Positions 35,601-43,359 of a stretch of DNA of 64,000 nucleotides are shown one piece after another (the stretch's first letter is position 1; each line of letters starts with the position of its first letter). The stretch spans positions 1 through 64,000 of the forward strand of contig JBMNOP010000010.1 in NCBI GenBank assembly GCA_050943135.1, read 5' to 3'. A model generated the notes under the pieces. It did no database searches. It worked only from the letters and a program-made list of their open reading frames with translations, and had not been told where the DNA came from. The DNA comes from RUG695 sp050943135 (lineage in GTDB: Bacteria > Planctomycetota > Planctomycetia > Pirellulales > Thermoguttaceae). The position numbers and the translations under genes were made by a program.

Positions 35601-37631
35601 GCGGTCGCCTGCAAGATCATGGAAGATATCCGAAGAGCCTACGAAAAAGAACGGCAGCCCGAAACGCTCAAAGAGGCTTCGCGTCTCCTGAAACGGCTGA
35701 CCGACGGGCTTTACGAGAAAATCTGGACCCCCCTCGGGGAAGATACGCTCTACGTCGATACCAAAGACGGTCAGACACTCGATATCGGTTCGCTCTCGCG
35801 CGGGACGCGCGAACAGCTTTTTATCGCGATTCGCCTGGCCCTGGCGGTCTCGTTCGAAAAACATGGCGTCAACCTGCCGCTGATCCTCGACGACGTGCTG
35901 GTCAATTTCGACAACCGTCGGGCCGCCGCCGCGGCCGACGTGTTAAGCGAGTTTGCCGAAGCGGGACGGCAGATATTCATCTTTACCTGCCATCAGCATA
36001 TCTGCAAAACGTTCCTGGCACGCGAGCGACCGGTCTTTGTCCTTCCCGACAAGGCGATGAAGGTCAAGCAGTTCCGTGTGATCCTTCCCCCCTCGATGCG
36101 GCAGATGCCCGACGAGCCGGAAGAAAAGTTCGAGCCGAAACCGATTCCGATCACCAGCGAGTTTGACGCGCCTCGGGTGATCTCGCCCGTTTCGACGGCT
36201 GTTCCCTCCGAAGGAGGTCCGGCCGCGCCGGTCTACCAAAATGCCGAGTTCGCAGGATCAACCGAAGATGAGGACGATGAGCGGGATACCGAAAACGAGT
36301 TTCCCGATGAGGAGGGGGACGAGAGGCACCCCGATTTCTTACTCGACGACGAGGAGACCGACTCGGACGACGAAGACTACGCCGATGACGGGGAGGATGA
36401 CACCGACACGGAGGACGGAGACTACGGCGATGACGGTGAGGATGACGACTCGGAGGACGAAGACTACGACGATGACGACGAGGATGACGACTCGGAGGAC
36501 GAAGACTACGACGATGACGACGAGGATGACGCCGACTCGGACGACGAAGACTACGGCGAAGACGATGAGGATGACACCGACTCGGACGACGAAGACTACG
36601 GCGATGACGGTGAGGATGACGCCGACTCGGAAGACGAAGACTACGACGATGACGGCGAGGATGACGACGACTCGGAGGACGAAGACTACGGCGATGACGG
36701 GGAGGATGACGCCGACTTGGAGGACGAAGACTACGACGATGACGACGAGGATGATACCGACACGGACGACGAAGACTACGGCGAAGACGACGAGGATGAC
36801 ACCGACTCGGACGACGAAGACTACGGCGATGACGGTGAGGATGACGCCGACACGGACGACGAAGACTACGATGATGACGGCGAGGACGACACCGACTCGG
36901 AGGACGAAGACTACGCCGATGACGGCGAGGACGACACCGACTCGGAGGACGAAGACTACGACGATGACGGCGAGGACGACACCGACTCGGAGGACGAAGA
37001 CTACGATGATGACAGTGAGGACGACACCGTTCCGGAAACCGGTGACTATGAATTCGAAGGGGAAGACGAAGAGTATTTGGGCGGTGGCGATGATGAGTTC
37101 GAAGAGGTCGAGACCGACGATGATGAGGCCGACGATGATGCCGAGGACATCGACGAAACCGATGAGGCTGATGCCGAAGATGACGGCGAAGTCGACGGGT
37201 ATGTTGCCGACGAGTCGACGTTTACGCAGGATCACCCGTCGATCAGCGCCGGAGCCGATCATACTCCCGTGACTCCCTCGTTCAGTTCCGAAGAGCCCGA
37301 CGTGCCGCAGTCTGCCGACCTTTCGGTGGAGGCAGAGGAGGGGACCGATTTCGGCGGGGATGACGACGATTTCGAAGCGAAGGCCGTTTCCGCCGAACAG
37401 GTTGCCGCCATCAACGACGACACCCCCGAAGGGGAGCCGAAGAAGGCCGACTCTTTTGAGTTCTCGACCTGGAACGATTTTGTCCGAGACGACGGCGAAG
37501 AGCAAGTTCCCGCCGAGGAGGAAGAGGAGCCGCAAGAGAAACAAGACGAGGGAACCGACAACGAGTTCCTGCGTCGCTACTTTACCCGGGCACCCGAAAA
37601 AGATTTCCCCGACGGTGACACCCTCGACTGA
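32682..37631 (+). CDS. YhaN/SbcC-like SMC-type ATPase with a long acidic repeat tail
   Basis: 1649 aa from ATG 32682 with AGGAAGGAG upstream. Walker A is GPNEAGKT (residues 31-38). Two long coiled-coil arms are separated by two adjacent membrane-like helices at about residues 576-624 (ITIAIGIGVALGGLLAVFSIFG, then LGILGILVAVSLLFY). The ABC signature LSRGTREQLF is at about 1039 and Walker B LPLILDDVLVNFD at about 1064, followed by the His switch (FTCHQH). This much is a normal YhaN-type ATPase. From about residue 1190 to 1500 it continues as a run of Asp/Glu-rich units, then an acidic Ser/Thr/Pro tail ending in DFPDGDTLD. The tail is not part of the known family. An intrinsic terminator follows immediately. 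Confidence 0.88.
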   Translation: MRIVSLEIERFGIWENLYLPKIRRGINVFYGPNEAGKTTLMQFIRSCLYGCGNQDRARYIQMALAPRTESPFAENRLSPTEIEVSDPRRKKKDSPEDTRWIGGALTVQDDYGVHRLERRYIRKSALALYGASSLEQKAGFIVSGGLAAWSGRFFPVPGTGIAESLVISGEDGQRLSDHFVQSIVNNVDEATFNNVFAIGLDELQKLGSLNETDAAQMLYRLSVGVDRVSLIQVLHQIVEERNEIFDIKGKPAILDSLLARRDALNEKSLSATANLREYAGLRSEQMEAEEAVRKLEEKLAVHTRRRRIYEIAARIAPQWDLRAELRVERAEYGAVPVVEPNAVAEAESKLAAIADVRRSLAALGTEFRQTRKTLKSLSFNRSIWRNAPLIEMLLGEIPHLTDLDRKVAGVQGEIAAIQKELDLEEQRLRGARSGKTLLTSNLLQSIVDPATGLPASEPVSRAAEQVGVTASVPEAREIEDFRIPARAVFSARKRYAKTRDLSNETNQRVKSLSAELDQELSARGQRSLDEAITATGELVAQLRRRLEISKRIGDLDKIKRELTRQNGFLVANQSLPYPITIAIGIGVALGGLLAVFSIFGQEAVEPSLGILGILVAVSLLFYKTAIERRNYARLGANQRQLAAVMKRTDQVKAEAAAIDQKYPAPGQAIESRLQRAEADLAAFERLLPVDARRKDAVHRQAALEKRLLATRRAVSAAHHRWSDWLKTAGLSPTLKPSQVKRLLHRVDFADTLRRRIEEKKGLLKLYLKEKKGITDRLDLLLGETRTPALDNATAIEQINHLSDLLDEVRLIRQERSDLSKKLSGFRKDRNNILGKIHRMNVDLDDFLSFYDSKSVDHLKELAARYKSHQELLDRIATVESQIEGGIGGYCEEAEIAEVLDDESVRPNLPALIKALDERVEKLSSDKKEKTLRIGRLTEQLANLAAQRDAVGYRFESAAISRRIDEISRIWQSRAVACKIMEDIRRAYEKERQPETLKEASRLLKRLTDGLYEKIWTPLGEDTLYVDTKDGQTLDIGSLSRGTREQLFIAIRLALAVSFEKHGVNLPLILDDVLVNFDNRRAAAAADVLSEFAEAGRQIFIFTCHQHICKTFLARERPVFVLPDKAMKVKQFRVILPPSMRQMPDEPEEKFEPKPIPITSEFDAPRVISPVSTAVPSEGGPAAPVYQNAEFAGSTEDEDDERDTENEFPDEEGDERHPDFLLDDEETDSDDEDYADDGEDDTDTEDGDYGDDGEDDDSEDEDYDDDDEDDDSEDEDYDDDDEDDADSDDEDYGEDDEDDTDSDDEDYGDDGEDDADSEDEDYDDDGEDDDDSEDEDYGDDGEDDADLEDEDYDDDDEDDTDTDDEDYGEDDEDDTDSDDEDYGDDGEDDADTDDEDYDDDGEDDTDSEDEDYADDGEDDTDSEDEDYDDDGEDDTDSEDEDYDDDSEDDTVPETGDYEFEGEDEEYLGGGDDEFEEVETDDDEADDDAEDIDETDEADAEDDGEVDGYVADESTFTQDHPSISAGADHTPVTPSFSSEEPDVPQSADLSVEAEEGTDFGGDDDDFEAKAVSAEQVAAINDDTPEGEPKKADSFEFSTWNDFVRDDGEEQVPAEEEEEPQEKQDEGTDNEFLRRYFTRAPEKDFPDGDTLD
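36358..37030 (+). repeat. 45-bp tandem repeat encoding an Asp/Glu-rich tail
   Basis: About fifteen units of 15 codons of the type DSEDEDYDDDGEDDT, with small substitutions. Each unit keeps one Tyr at the same position. The whole block stays in frame. As with other tandem repeats, the unit number may be affected by assembly. Confidence 0.88.
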
Positions 37632-37655
37632 TTCGGGTATGTAACGAGAATGCCG

Positions 37656-37698
37656 ACGCTTTTCCGCCGGAACACCGGGCGGAAAAGCGTTTTTGTTT
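37656..37698 (+). terminator. Intrinsic terminator after the YhaN-like gene
   Basis: A perfect 13-bp stem ACGCTTTTCCGCC / GGCGGAAAAGCGT (37656-37668 and 37678-37690) with a 9-base loop, followed by TTTTGTTT. Confidence 0.9.
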
Positions 37699-38050
37699 CC
37701 CGGTCCCGTGCCGGAAAAGAGTTACAATTTCGTAATCGGAATCAGAATCCCTTGCGAGGGATACTCCCGTTGTTTTTTGTGGGGTATCGCCGCGAATTTT
37801 CGACCGTGGCGTTTCCTTCACCCGGCGCGCTCGTTCCGTCGCCCGTATTTCGATGCCCCGAAACAGGTTATGTCGGCGTTCAGGCGCCTGTGATCGTCCT
37901 TGTTCGTTATCGGTTTTCGGCAACGATTTGCGGGTTGCGGGCCGTTCCGGTCGGCTTCTTTGCGGCTTTCCTTGGAGCGGCAGAAAACCTCCTATTTTAA
38001 CATCTTTCCTTTTGGGGAGGATGATGATTGCGAAAAAGATCGTCAATCGA
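37699..38050. other. Intergenic region, no gene seen
   Basis: It contains a small hairpin (ATCCCT, four-base loop, AGGGAT at about 37747-37762) and otherwise no feature. Open frames here are short and lack motifs. Confidence 0.4.
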
Positions 38051-38079
38051 TTGACAAACTAATCGTTTTCAAATAGAAT
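38051..38079 (+). promoter_or_regulatory. Sigma-70-type promoter of the region-4-like regulator gene
   Basis: TTGACA at 38051-38056 and TAGAAT at 38074-38079, spacing 17. It gives a leader of about 95 bases. Confidence 0.75.
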
Positions 38080-38180
38080 AAGGTCCTGAGTTGAACCTTC
38101 GGGCTTTTGGAATAACCTGTTATTTTCGGAGATTTTCCCGTCGGAAAATTTTTTTATCGCGATGAACAACCAATCTTTTT

Positions 38181-39824
38181 GTGTCGATGGCCATGGCAAA
38201 TCTTCCCAGACTTGATCCTGAGAGTATTCCGTTTGAACTGGACTTTTCTTCCTCGGATAATTTTTACGCAAAACTTTTGGACCAGGTCGCCGACGCACTC
38301 CGGAAGAAGCGCGGGAGATATCAAAATCGGCCCGACGATGGGCGTCAGCGCAGCATTGTCATGATGCACGCCCGGGGGGACACGTTGGACGAAATCGGTC
38401 GAAAGTTCAATGTGACCCGAGAACGGATCCGCCAAATCGAACGGAAGGTCTGGGTTCAGATCGCCCTGTTCAAAGGGCGTCTTGACCGGTTGAAGGAGAT
38501 CATCGTTTCGATTCTCCGAAAAAACGGCGGGTTTGATCGGATAGAGAACGTGGTCAAAGGGTTGAAAGAGGTTCTTCCTTGGTCTGACCGGGAAATCCGA
38601 TATCTTCTGCGTCACTACTTTGAGATGCTTTCCGATGAATTCGTCTTCGTTAACGGCGATTCCGGTTATGTCTCGCTGACCGATCATCTGTGCTGGAAGT
38701 GCGACCGTTTCGAAAAGATGGTTAAAGAGGTTGTCCGAGACCTCGAAGACCGAAACGAGTCGCTGACACTCGATCAATTTACCGCACAGGTGCGCCGCAA
38801 GGTCGGTGCCGCCCGTTCCTGTGCGGACTGTAGCACGAAAATGTCGGAATTTTCGCCCGAGCTCCTTCGCTGGCTCTTCGGCGTCGATTCGGAGCTTCGG
38901 CGTTCCCAGGAACGGATGACGGTTCGCCGCGATTCGCGTTTCCTCGGACTCAATCGGTCGGTACTCCTCGTCTTGAAGATTGCCAAACGTCCGCTGACGA
39001 AAACTCAGATTCTTGCCGAACTCAAGAAAATGTTCCCGAAACGGGAGTTTTCGGTGAAGCAAATTCAATCGACCACGTCGAACTCGCAACAGTGCTCCCA
39101 CAAAATCTTTCTCTGGGATCGGGGGGGGATCCGTACCGAAACGCTCTATGTGCACCGGGATTACATCAACACCGATCTGCCGATTCTCGAAACCATCGAG
39201 AAACGGCTCATCGCCAAGGCCGAAGAAGGAAAGATTCCTCAGGTTCGCCTGAATCGTCTTTTCAACCGATATTCCGAAGAATGTATCGCGCAGGGGATCC
39301 CGAACGTCTATGCCCTCTTTTCGAGCCTGAAGGTTCGCGGTTGCCCGAAGCTCATTTTCCAACGTTCTCCCTACATCGGGTTTAACGGGAATCACCAAAA
39401 ACTCTCGAACGCCAAAATCCTCGAAGCCTATGTGAAAAAGTGCAATCGTCCGGTGACGCATCGGCAAATACGCGAATTCGGGCGTACCCTCGGTCTGCAA
39501 GACGAGCACATCTCGAACACGATTGTCCTGACCGATCTGATCGCCGCCCAGCGCGGTTACATCTATCGCGACGACGCTCCGGAGAAAAATTCCCGGTTCG
39601 TTGAGATGTTCAGGCGCCTCAAAGAGCGTTTGGAAAAGGTTCCCTCGGTCCATTTGGGCGAATGGTTCGAAGAGGAGAAAGCCGTTTGCGACGAGCTTCG
39701 TATCGTCGATTCCAAGATGCTCCATTCCCTTTTGCGTCGCCTCGACGGCTTCGATCTCTGCATGAAATTCCCGTTCGTCTCCCTCTCTTCCGACGATATC
39801 CCTTCGAAGAGGGCAAAAGCTTAA
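38181..39824 (+). CDS. Sigma-70 region 4-like helix-turn-helix protein with extra winged-helix-like repeats
   Basis: 547 aa from GTG 38181 (alternatives ATG 38187 and 38193; no clear Shine-Dalgarno for any). Residues about 60-95 (IVMMHARGDTLDEIGRKFNVTRERIRQIERKVW) match the -35-binding helix-turn-helix of sigma-70 region 4, including TLDEIG and RERIRQIE. No sigma regions 2 or 3 are present. The remaining 450 residues look like a string of helical, winged-helix-like units, for example LNRSVLLVLKIAKRPLTKTQILAELKKMF and VTHRQIREFGRTLGLQDEHIS. A CADC element occurs near residue 213. It is probably a DNA-binding regulator, or a protein that recruits or modulates RNA polymerase at -35 elements. Similar multi-domain proteins are annotated in planctomycetes only as helix-turn-helix proteins. 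Confidence 0.8.
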   Translation: MSMAMANLPRLDPESIPFELDFSSSDNFYAKLLDQVADALRKKRGRYQNRPDDGRQRSIVMMHARGDTLDEIGRKFNVTRERIRQIERKVWVQIALFKGRLDRLKEIIVSILRKNGGFDRIENVVKGLKEVLPWSDREIRYLLRHYFEMLSDEFVFVNGDSGYVSLTDHLCWKCDRFEKMVKEVVRDLEDRNESLTLDQFTAQVRRKVGAARSCADCSTKMSEFSPELLRWLFGVDSELRRSQERMTVRRDSRFLGLNRSVLLVLKIAKRPLTKTQILAELKKMFPKREFSVKQIQSTTSNSQQCSHKIFLWDRGGIRTETLYVHRDYINTDLPILETIEKRLIAKAEEGKIPQVRLNRLFNRYSEECIAQGIPNVYALFSSLKVRGCPKLIFQRSPYIGFNGNHQKLSNAKILEAYVKKCNRPVTHRQIREFGRTLGLQDEHISNTIVLTDLIAAQRGYIYRDDAPEKNSRFVEMFRRLKERLEKVPSVHLGEWFEEEKAVCDELRIVDSKMLHSLLRRLDGFDLCMKFPFVSLSSDDIPSKRAKA

Positions 39825-39903
39825 AGACGAAAATTTCTCTTTACAGCACGCCCGAAAAACGCTACGATCTCGGAGTTATTCGTTAACCCATTAAAGAATA
39901 GCG

Positions 39904-40857
39904 ATGAAATTCCGCGTTTACATGGCTTTGCTTCTTTCGGCGGTCTTGATTGCCGGGGGTTGCGGAACCACGAAGTTCACCGATACGACCCGAACGGCAA
40001 CCGAGCAGATGCTGATCTCCTCGGCAATGGAAGACGCTGTCGACGAGTTTAACTTTTACCCTCTTTCGGGGCGAAAGGTCTTCATGAAGTCCGACGGGGT
40101 TTCGGCGACCGATAAAGAATATCTTCTCACGATTCTCCGCCAGCAACTGGCCGCTAACGGTGTCCTTCTGCAAGAAGAACAGGAGAAGGCCGATTATATC
40201 CTCGAAGTGGCGACGGGCGCCGTCGGAACCGACCGCTACGAACTGATCTGCGGTACCCGAGAGACAACCGTTCCCGGATTCCTGACGATGGGTACCGCGA
40301 CCTCGATTCCGGAAGTGGCGCTGATCAAGCGGACCGACCAGCAGGCGAAAGTGAAGCTCATGATGTGGGCGTACAACAAAAAGACCGGTGCGATCGTCTG
40401 GCAGTCGGGGCAGAAAGACTCGACCTCGTCGGTGCGCGACCGCTGGGTGCTCGGGGTCGGCCCGATCCGAGAGGCGACTTTCAGCGACAGGACGCAGTTC
40501 GGTGGTGACGATGTCCCGTTTGAACTCCAGCACGGCGAACGGATCGCTCGGAACGAGCGTCCGACGGTCCGTTCCGAAGCTATCTATCGCGAACTTGACC
40601 AGGACGCGATCGATCGGCTCGAAGAGATTCGTAAGACCGGCTTCGACATGATGAGCGTGGCCGAAGAGGAAGCCATCGAAGAAGAGAAAAAAGAAGACGC
40701 CGCGCCCGAAGAACCCGCCGACGAAAATCCGCCTGCCGAAGCAGCCCCCGAACCCCCGGTCGAAATCGTGTCGCCGGCCGCGGAACCTTCGCCCAAGGAA
40801 CTACCCGTGCTCGATTTCGGAGACGATTTTACCCTTGAGGTCGGCCAGGTTCGATAG
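39904..40857 (+). CDS. Lipoprotein of unknown function
   Basis: 317 aa. The signal peptide MKFRVYMALLLSAVLIAGGC has a clear lipobox (AGGC, Cys 20), followed by GTTKFTDTTRTATEQMLISSAMEDAVDEF. It contains a conserved-looking globular part to about residue 200 (from memory it resembles a planctomycete DUF6655-type protein; not verified). An acidic/Pro-rich C-terminus (EEEKKEDAAPEEPADENPPAEAAPEPP) probably spans the periplasm. It follows the regulator gene by 80 bases in the same direction. Confidence 0.8.
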   Translation: MKFRVYMALLLSAVLIAGGCGTTKFTDTTRTATEQMLISSAMEDAVDEFNFYPLSGRKVFMKSDGVSATDKEYLLTILRQQLAANGVLLQEEQEKADYILEVATGAVGTDRYELICGTRETTVPGFLTMGTATSIPEVALIKRTDQQAKVKLMMWAYNKKTGAIVWQSGQKDSTSSVRDRWVLGVGPIREATFSDRTQFGGDDVPFELQHGERIARNERPTVRSEAIYRELDQDAIDRLEEIRKTGFDMMSVAEEEAIEEEKKEDAAPEEPADENPPAEAAPEPPVEIVSPAAEPSPKELPVLDFGDDFTLEVGQVR

Positions 40858-41233
40858 CCTTCCGGCCGACGGCGCGGTTTTGCCTTTCCCACACCGATCG
40901 CCGGAATGCGGCGGCGCGCTTGGTCGACGTTTTTCGAAACCCTTTTGTTGTTGATCTTCCCAAGACTTTTCCTATAATGCAGCCGAAGAGGGGGGTGTTC
41001 CGTTTCCGGATGGGAGTTCCATCGTTTTCCCGGTGGCCTCGTCGTGGCTTTTCCCGTCGCGGCCGACGTTCGGCCTTGGTCGCGGGAAGGGCGGCGGACC
41101 GAATGTGCCGATCGGGAAAAGCCTTTGGAACTCCTTTCGTTTTCCCAAAACCTGTTTTTGTTTCGGCGGCGTTTTTCCGGCGTTTTGGTTCCCCGACGAG
41201 GTGCGCAAGCAGACAGAGATGGAGAATGGCACG
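40858..41233. other. Intergenic region with the ankyrin-gene promoter
   Basis: Apart from the promoter at 40951-40978 this region has open frames but no coding evidence. It would be a leader of about 250 bases. Confidence 0.45.
40951..40978 (+). promoter_or_regulatory. Sigma-70-type promoter of the ankyrin-repeat gene
   Basis: TTGATC at 40951-40956 and TATAAT at 40973-40978 with a 16-base spacer. Confidence 0.65.
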
Positions 41234-42328
41234 ATGATTTTGTTCAATTTCTTTACGCGGGGTTTCCTAAAGCTTTTGCCGGTCGGAATTCTGTTTTCGC
41301 CCGTGTTTTCGGCCCCGGTTTCCGGGCAACATGCCGTTCTTACCCCAAAACCTCTGTCCGGACCCACTGGTCTTGTTCGTGTCGGTTTGATCAGACCCCT
41401 GATGGCGGCGACCTATTTTGAGGATCAATCGGTACGCGAACTCTGTGAGGCGATTTCCCGTAAAGAGATGCCACGATTCGAGTCGCTTCTTAACGAATGC
41501 TCCGATCCGAATGCCAGGGGAAAGGATGGCGTTACGCCGCTTCTTTGGGCTTTGAATAAGAGAAACGAAGAAGCCTTCCGTCTTTTGCTCGAAAAAGGGG
41601 CTGATCCTAATATTCAGGTTACAGACACCATTCCCTATGGCGTGGGGCACCGTCGTACCCGGGCGTACCTTAAAGGGGATTCGGTGACGTCGCTGGCCGC
41701 AAGCCGTTATAAACCGACTTATTTGCAAGCGGTATTGCAACATCGTGGCAATCCGAACCTGATGAACCCGATTTCCGGGTCAACCCCCCTGTACGATACG
41801 ATCCGCCAGAGTACGGAAGAGAATATCTCGCGGCAGGTATCGGAAGAGACCAATGCTCGACAGAGCTTAGAAAAGGATGCCTTCCGACAGATGTTCAAAG
41901 AGAAAGAGGATGAGCGGTTGGAATGTTTCAAAGCGCTCATCGCGGCGGGTGCCGACATCAATTACCGTGTTCCGGAAAAAGACGCTCTGCTTCTTTTCGC
42001 CACGAAAAAGGCCGGCCTCTGTTTCGTTCGGGTGCTCTTTGAAAACGGTGCCGATTTTTACGTGACGGACAAAGACGGAAGAGATTTTGTTGTGCTCCTT
42101 TATGTGCGCTACGCGAACGCCTCCGTTTACCCGAAAATCAAGAGTTGGTTGGAGGAAAACGGCTTTGCGCCCGACACGTTGCCGGAATACCTTCGAACCC
42201 TTGCCGAGGAGAGCGCGTCGAGCTATTGCGAAAATTTCTACTCCCTTCGAACGATGAAGGTAACGCTTCCCATCGAAGAGCGGCCCTGGTTGCCGCAACC
42301 CCCGGCAAGTCGGCCGTCGTCGGAGTAA
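41234..42328 (+). CDS. Exported ankyrin-repeat protein
   Basis: 364 aa from ATG 41234, chosen because GGAGA lies eight bases upstream; the frame is open further upstream. It starts with a hydrophobic signal (MILFNFFTRGFLKLLPVGILFSPVFS). Ankyrin-type repeats include DGVTPLLWALNKRNEEAFRLLLEKGADPN, then SVTSLAASRYKPTYLQAVLQHRGNPN. Next come LECFKALIAAGADINYRVPEKDALLLFATKKAGLCFVRVLFENGADFYVTDKDG units. A charged insertion (about residues 195-235) separates the second and third groups. Ankyrin repeats bind other proteins; the partner is unknown. It is convergent with the MBL hydrolase gene. Confidence 0.82.
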   Translation: MILFNFFTRGFLKLLPVGILFSPVFSAPVSGQHAVLTPKPLSGPTGLVRVGLIRPLMAATYFEDQSVRELCEAISRKEMPRFESLLNECSDPNARGKDGVTPLLWALNKRNEEAFRLLLEKGADPNIQVTDTIPYGVGHRRTRAYLKGDSVTSLAASRYKPTYLQAVLQHRGNPNLMNPISGSTPLYDTIRQSTEENISRQVSEETNARQSLEKDAFRQMFKEKEDERLECFKALIAAGADINYRVPEKDALLLFATKKAGLCFVRVLFENGADFYVTDKDGRDFVVLLYVRYANASVYPKIKSWLEENGFAPDTLPEYLRTLAEESASSYCENFYSLRTMKVTLPIEERPWLPQPPASRPSSE

Positions 42329-42437
42329 GTTCGCACGGAAAGGGTCGCCGCCCGGACACGATTGCGGCGGGGGCCCGAGAAGAGAAGGAAGGGCGCATCG
42401 GTCGCCATCCCCCGAACCGGATTCGGTCCTCCCGGCT

Positions 42438-43085
42438 TCAGAGCCAGGGATTGGAGGTCCGTTCGCGGCCGACTTTTGTGGCGGGGCCGTGACCGGTAAA
42501 GAGCGTGGTGTCGTCGGGAAGGGAAAGGATCCGCGTTTTGATCGAGTCGAGGAGCGTTTCGGTGTTTCCGTCCGGAAAATCGGTTCGCCCGATGCTCCCG
42601 GCGAAGATCACGTCGCCGACGAACACGACGACGCCGTCTTCCCCCTCGACCTTGTAGACCATGTGCCCCGACGAGTGGCCCGGACAAAGGAGCGCGGTGA
42701 ATGTGATCCCCGCGACGGTGAACGTTTCGTTATCGTCCAGGGAACGGTCGGCGTCGATGGTGCGGACCGGTATACCGAAATGGAATGAGAGGTTTCCCGC
42801 CGGATCGGTCAGTTTCGATCGTTCGATGGCACCGATCATCACGACCGCATCGGGCCATTCGGCTTTGAGTTGCCTCAGACCGCCGATATGATCGTAGTGC
42901 CCATGGGTGATCAGAATCGCCTTCGGCCGGAGTCCGAGCTTCTTGATGTAGGCGATGGCCCTTTCCGGTTCCATCCCCGGATCGACAATAACGCACTCGC
43001 TGCTTTCGCGTTGCCGGACGACGTAGAGATTTTCCCCGAAATCCGAGTTGACGAACGTTTTGATTTCCAGGTCGGCAATTTTCAT
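42438..43085 (-). CDS. MBL-fold metallo-hydrolase (glyoxalase II-like)
   Basis: 215 aa. The metal-binding HxHxDH motif is THGHYDHIGG (about residues 60-69), with later ligands in CPGHSSGHMVY (His), FVGDVIFAGSIGRTDF (Asp) and LFTGHGPATKVGRE (His). It has the size and loop pattern of the small hydroxyacylglutathione hydrolase-like group acting on thioesters or persulfides. No signal peptide, so cytoplasmic. The start at 43085 is preceded by AGGAAAG. Its exact substrate is not determined by sequence. Confidence 0.9.
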   Translation of the reverse strand: MKIADLEIKTFVNSDFGENLYVVRQRESSECVIVDPGMEPERAIAYIKKLGLRPKAILITHGHYDHIGGLRQLKAEWPDAVVMIGAIERSKLTDPAGNLSFHFGIPVRTIDADRSLDDNETFTVAGITFTALLCPGHSSGHMVYKVEGEDGVVVFVGDVIFAGSIGRTDFPDGNTETLLDSIKTRILSLPDDTTLFTGHGPATKVGRERTSNPWL

Positions 43086-43261
43086 TTTTTCTTTCCTGTG
43101 TTTTCCCTCTGAGCTTTGGAGGCCGTAAAACCTCTTTCGCGACGGTTTTTACGACCGATGGTTCCGGTCGATTTTCCTTTTCGACGCCCGTGATGTCCCA
43201 GATATTCTAGGATATTTTCTCGGAGGCGCAAGCCTGTGGCAAAATTCCCCCCTTCCGATTC

Positions 43262-43290
43262 TTGCCGCGGCGACCGTTTTTGATTATACT
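43262..43290 (+). promoter_or_regulatory. Sigma-70-type promoter of the sodium:solute symporter gene
   Basis: TTGCCG at 43262-43267 and TATACT at 43285-43290 with a 17-base spacer. The start codon lies about 60 bases downstream. Confidence 0.7.
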
Positions 43291-43359
43291 GGCCCCTTTC
43301 ATACCGTTCTGATGCCGATAGGGAATCGATCATCGAAAGGGTGATTTAAGGAGCGAGAA

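Noticed and set aside
32994..35864. Minus-strand 956-aa frame inside the ATPase gene
   Set aside because: Shadow of a GC-rich gene; no motif, while the plus strand has Walker A, signature and Walker B.
36241..37272. 343-aa Thr/Arg/Met-rich plus-strand frame in the acidic repeat
   Set aside because: It is simply another frame of the 45-bp repeat.
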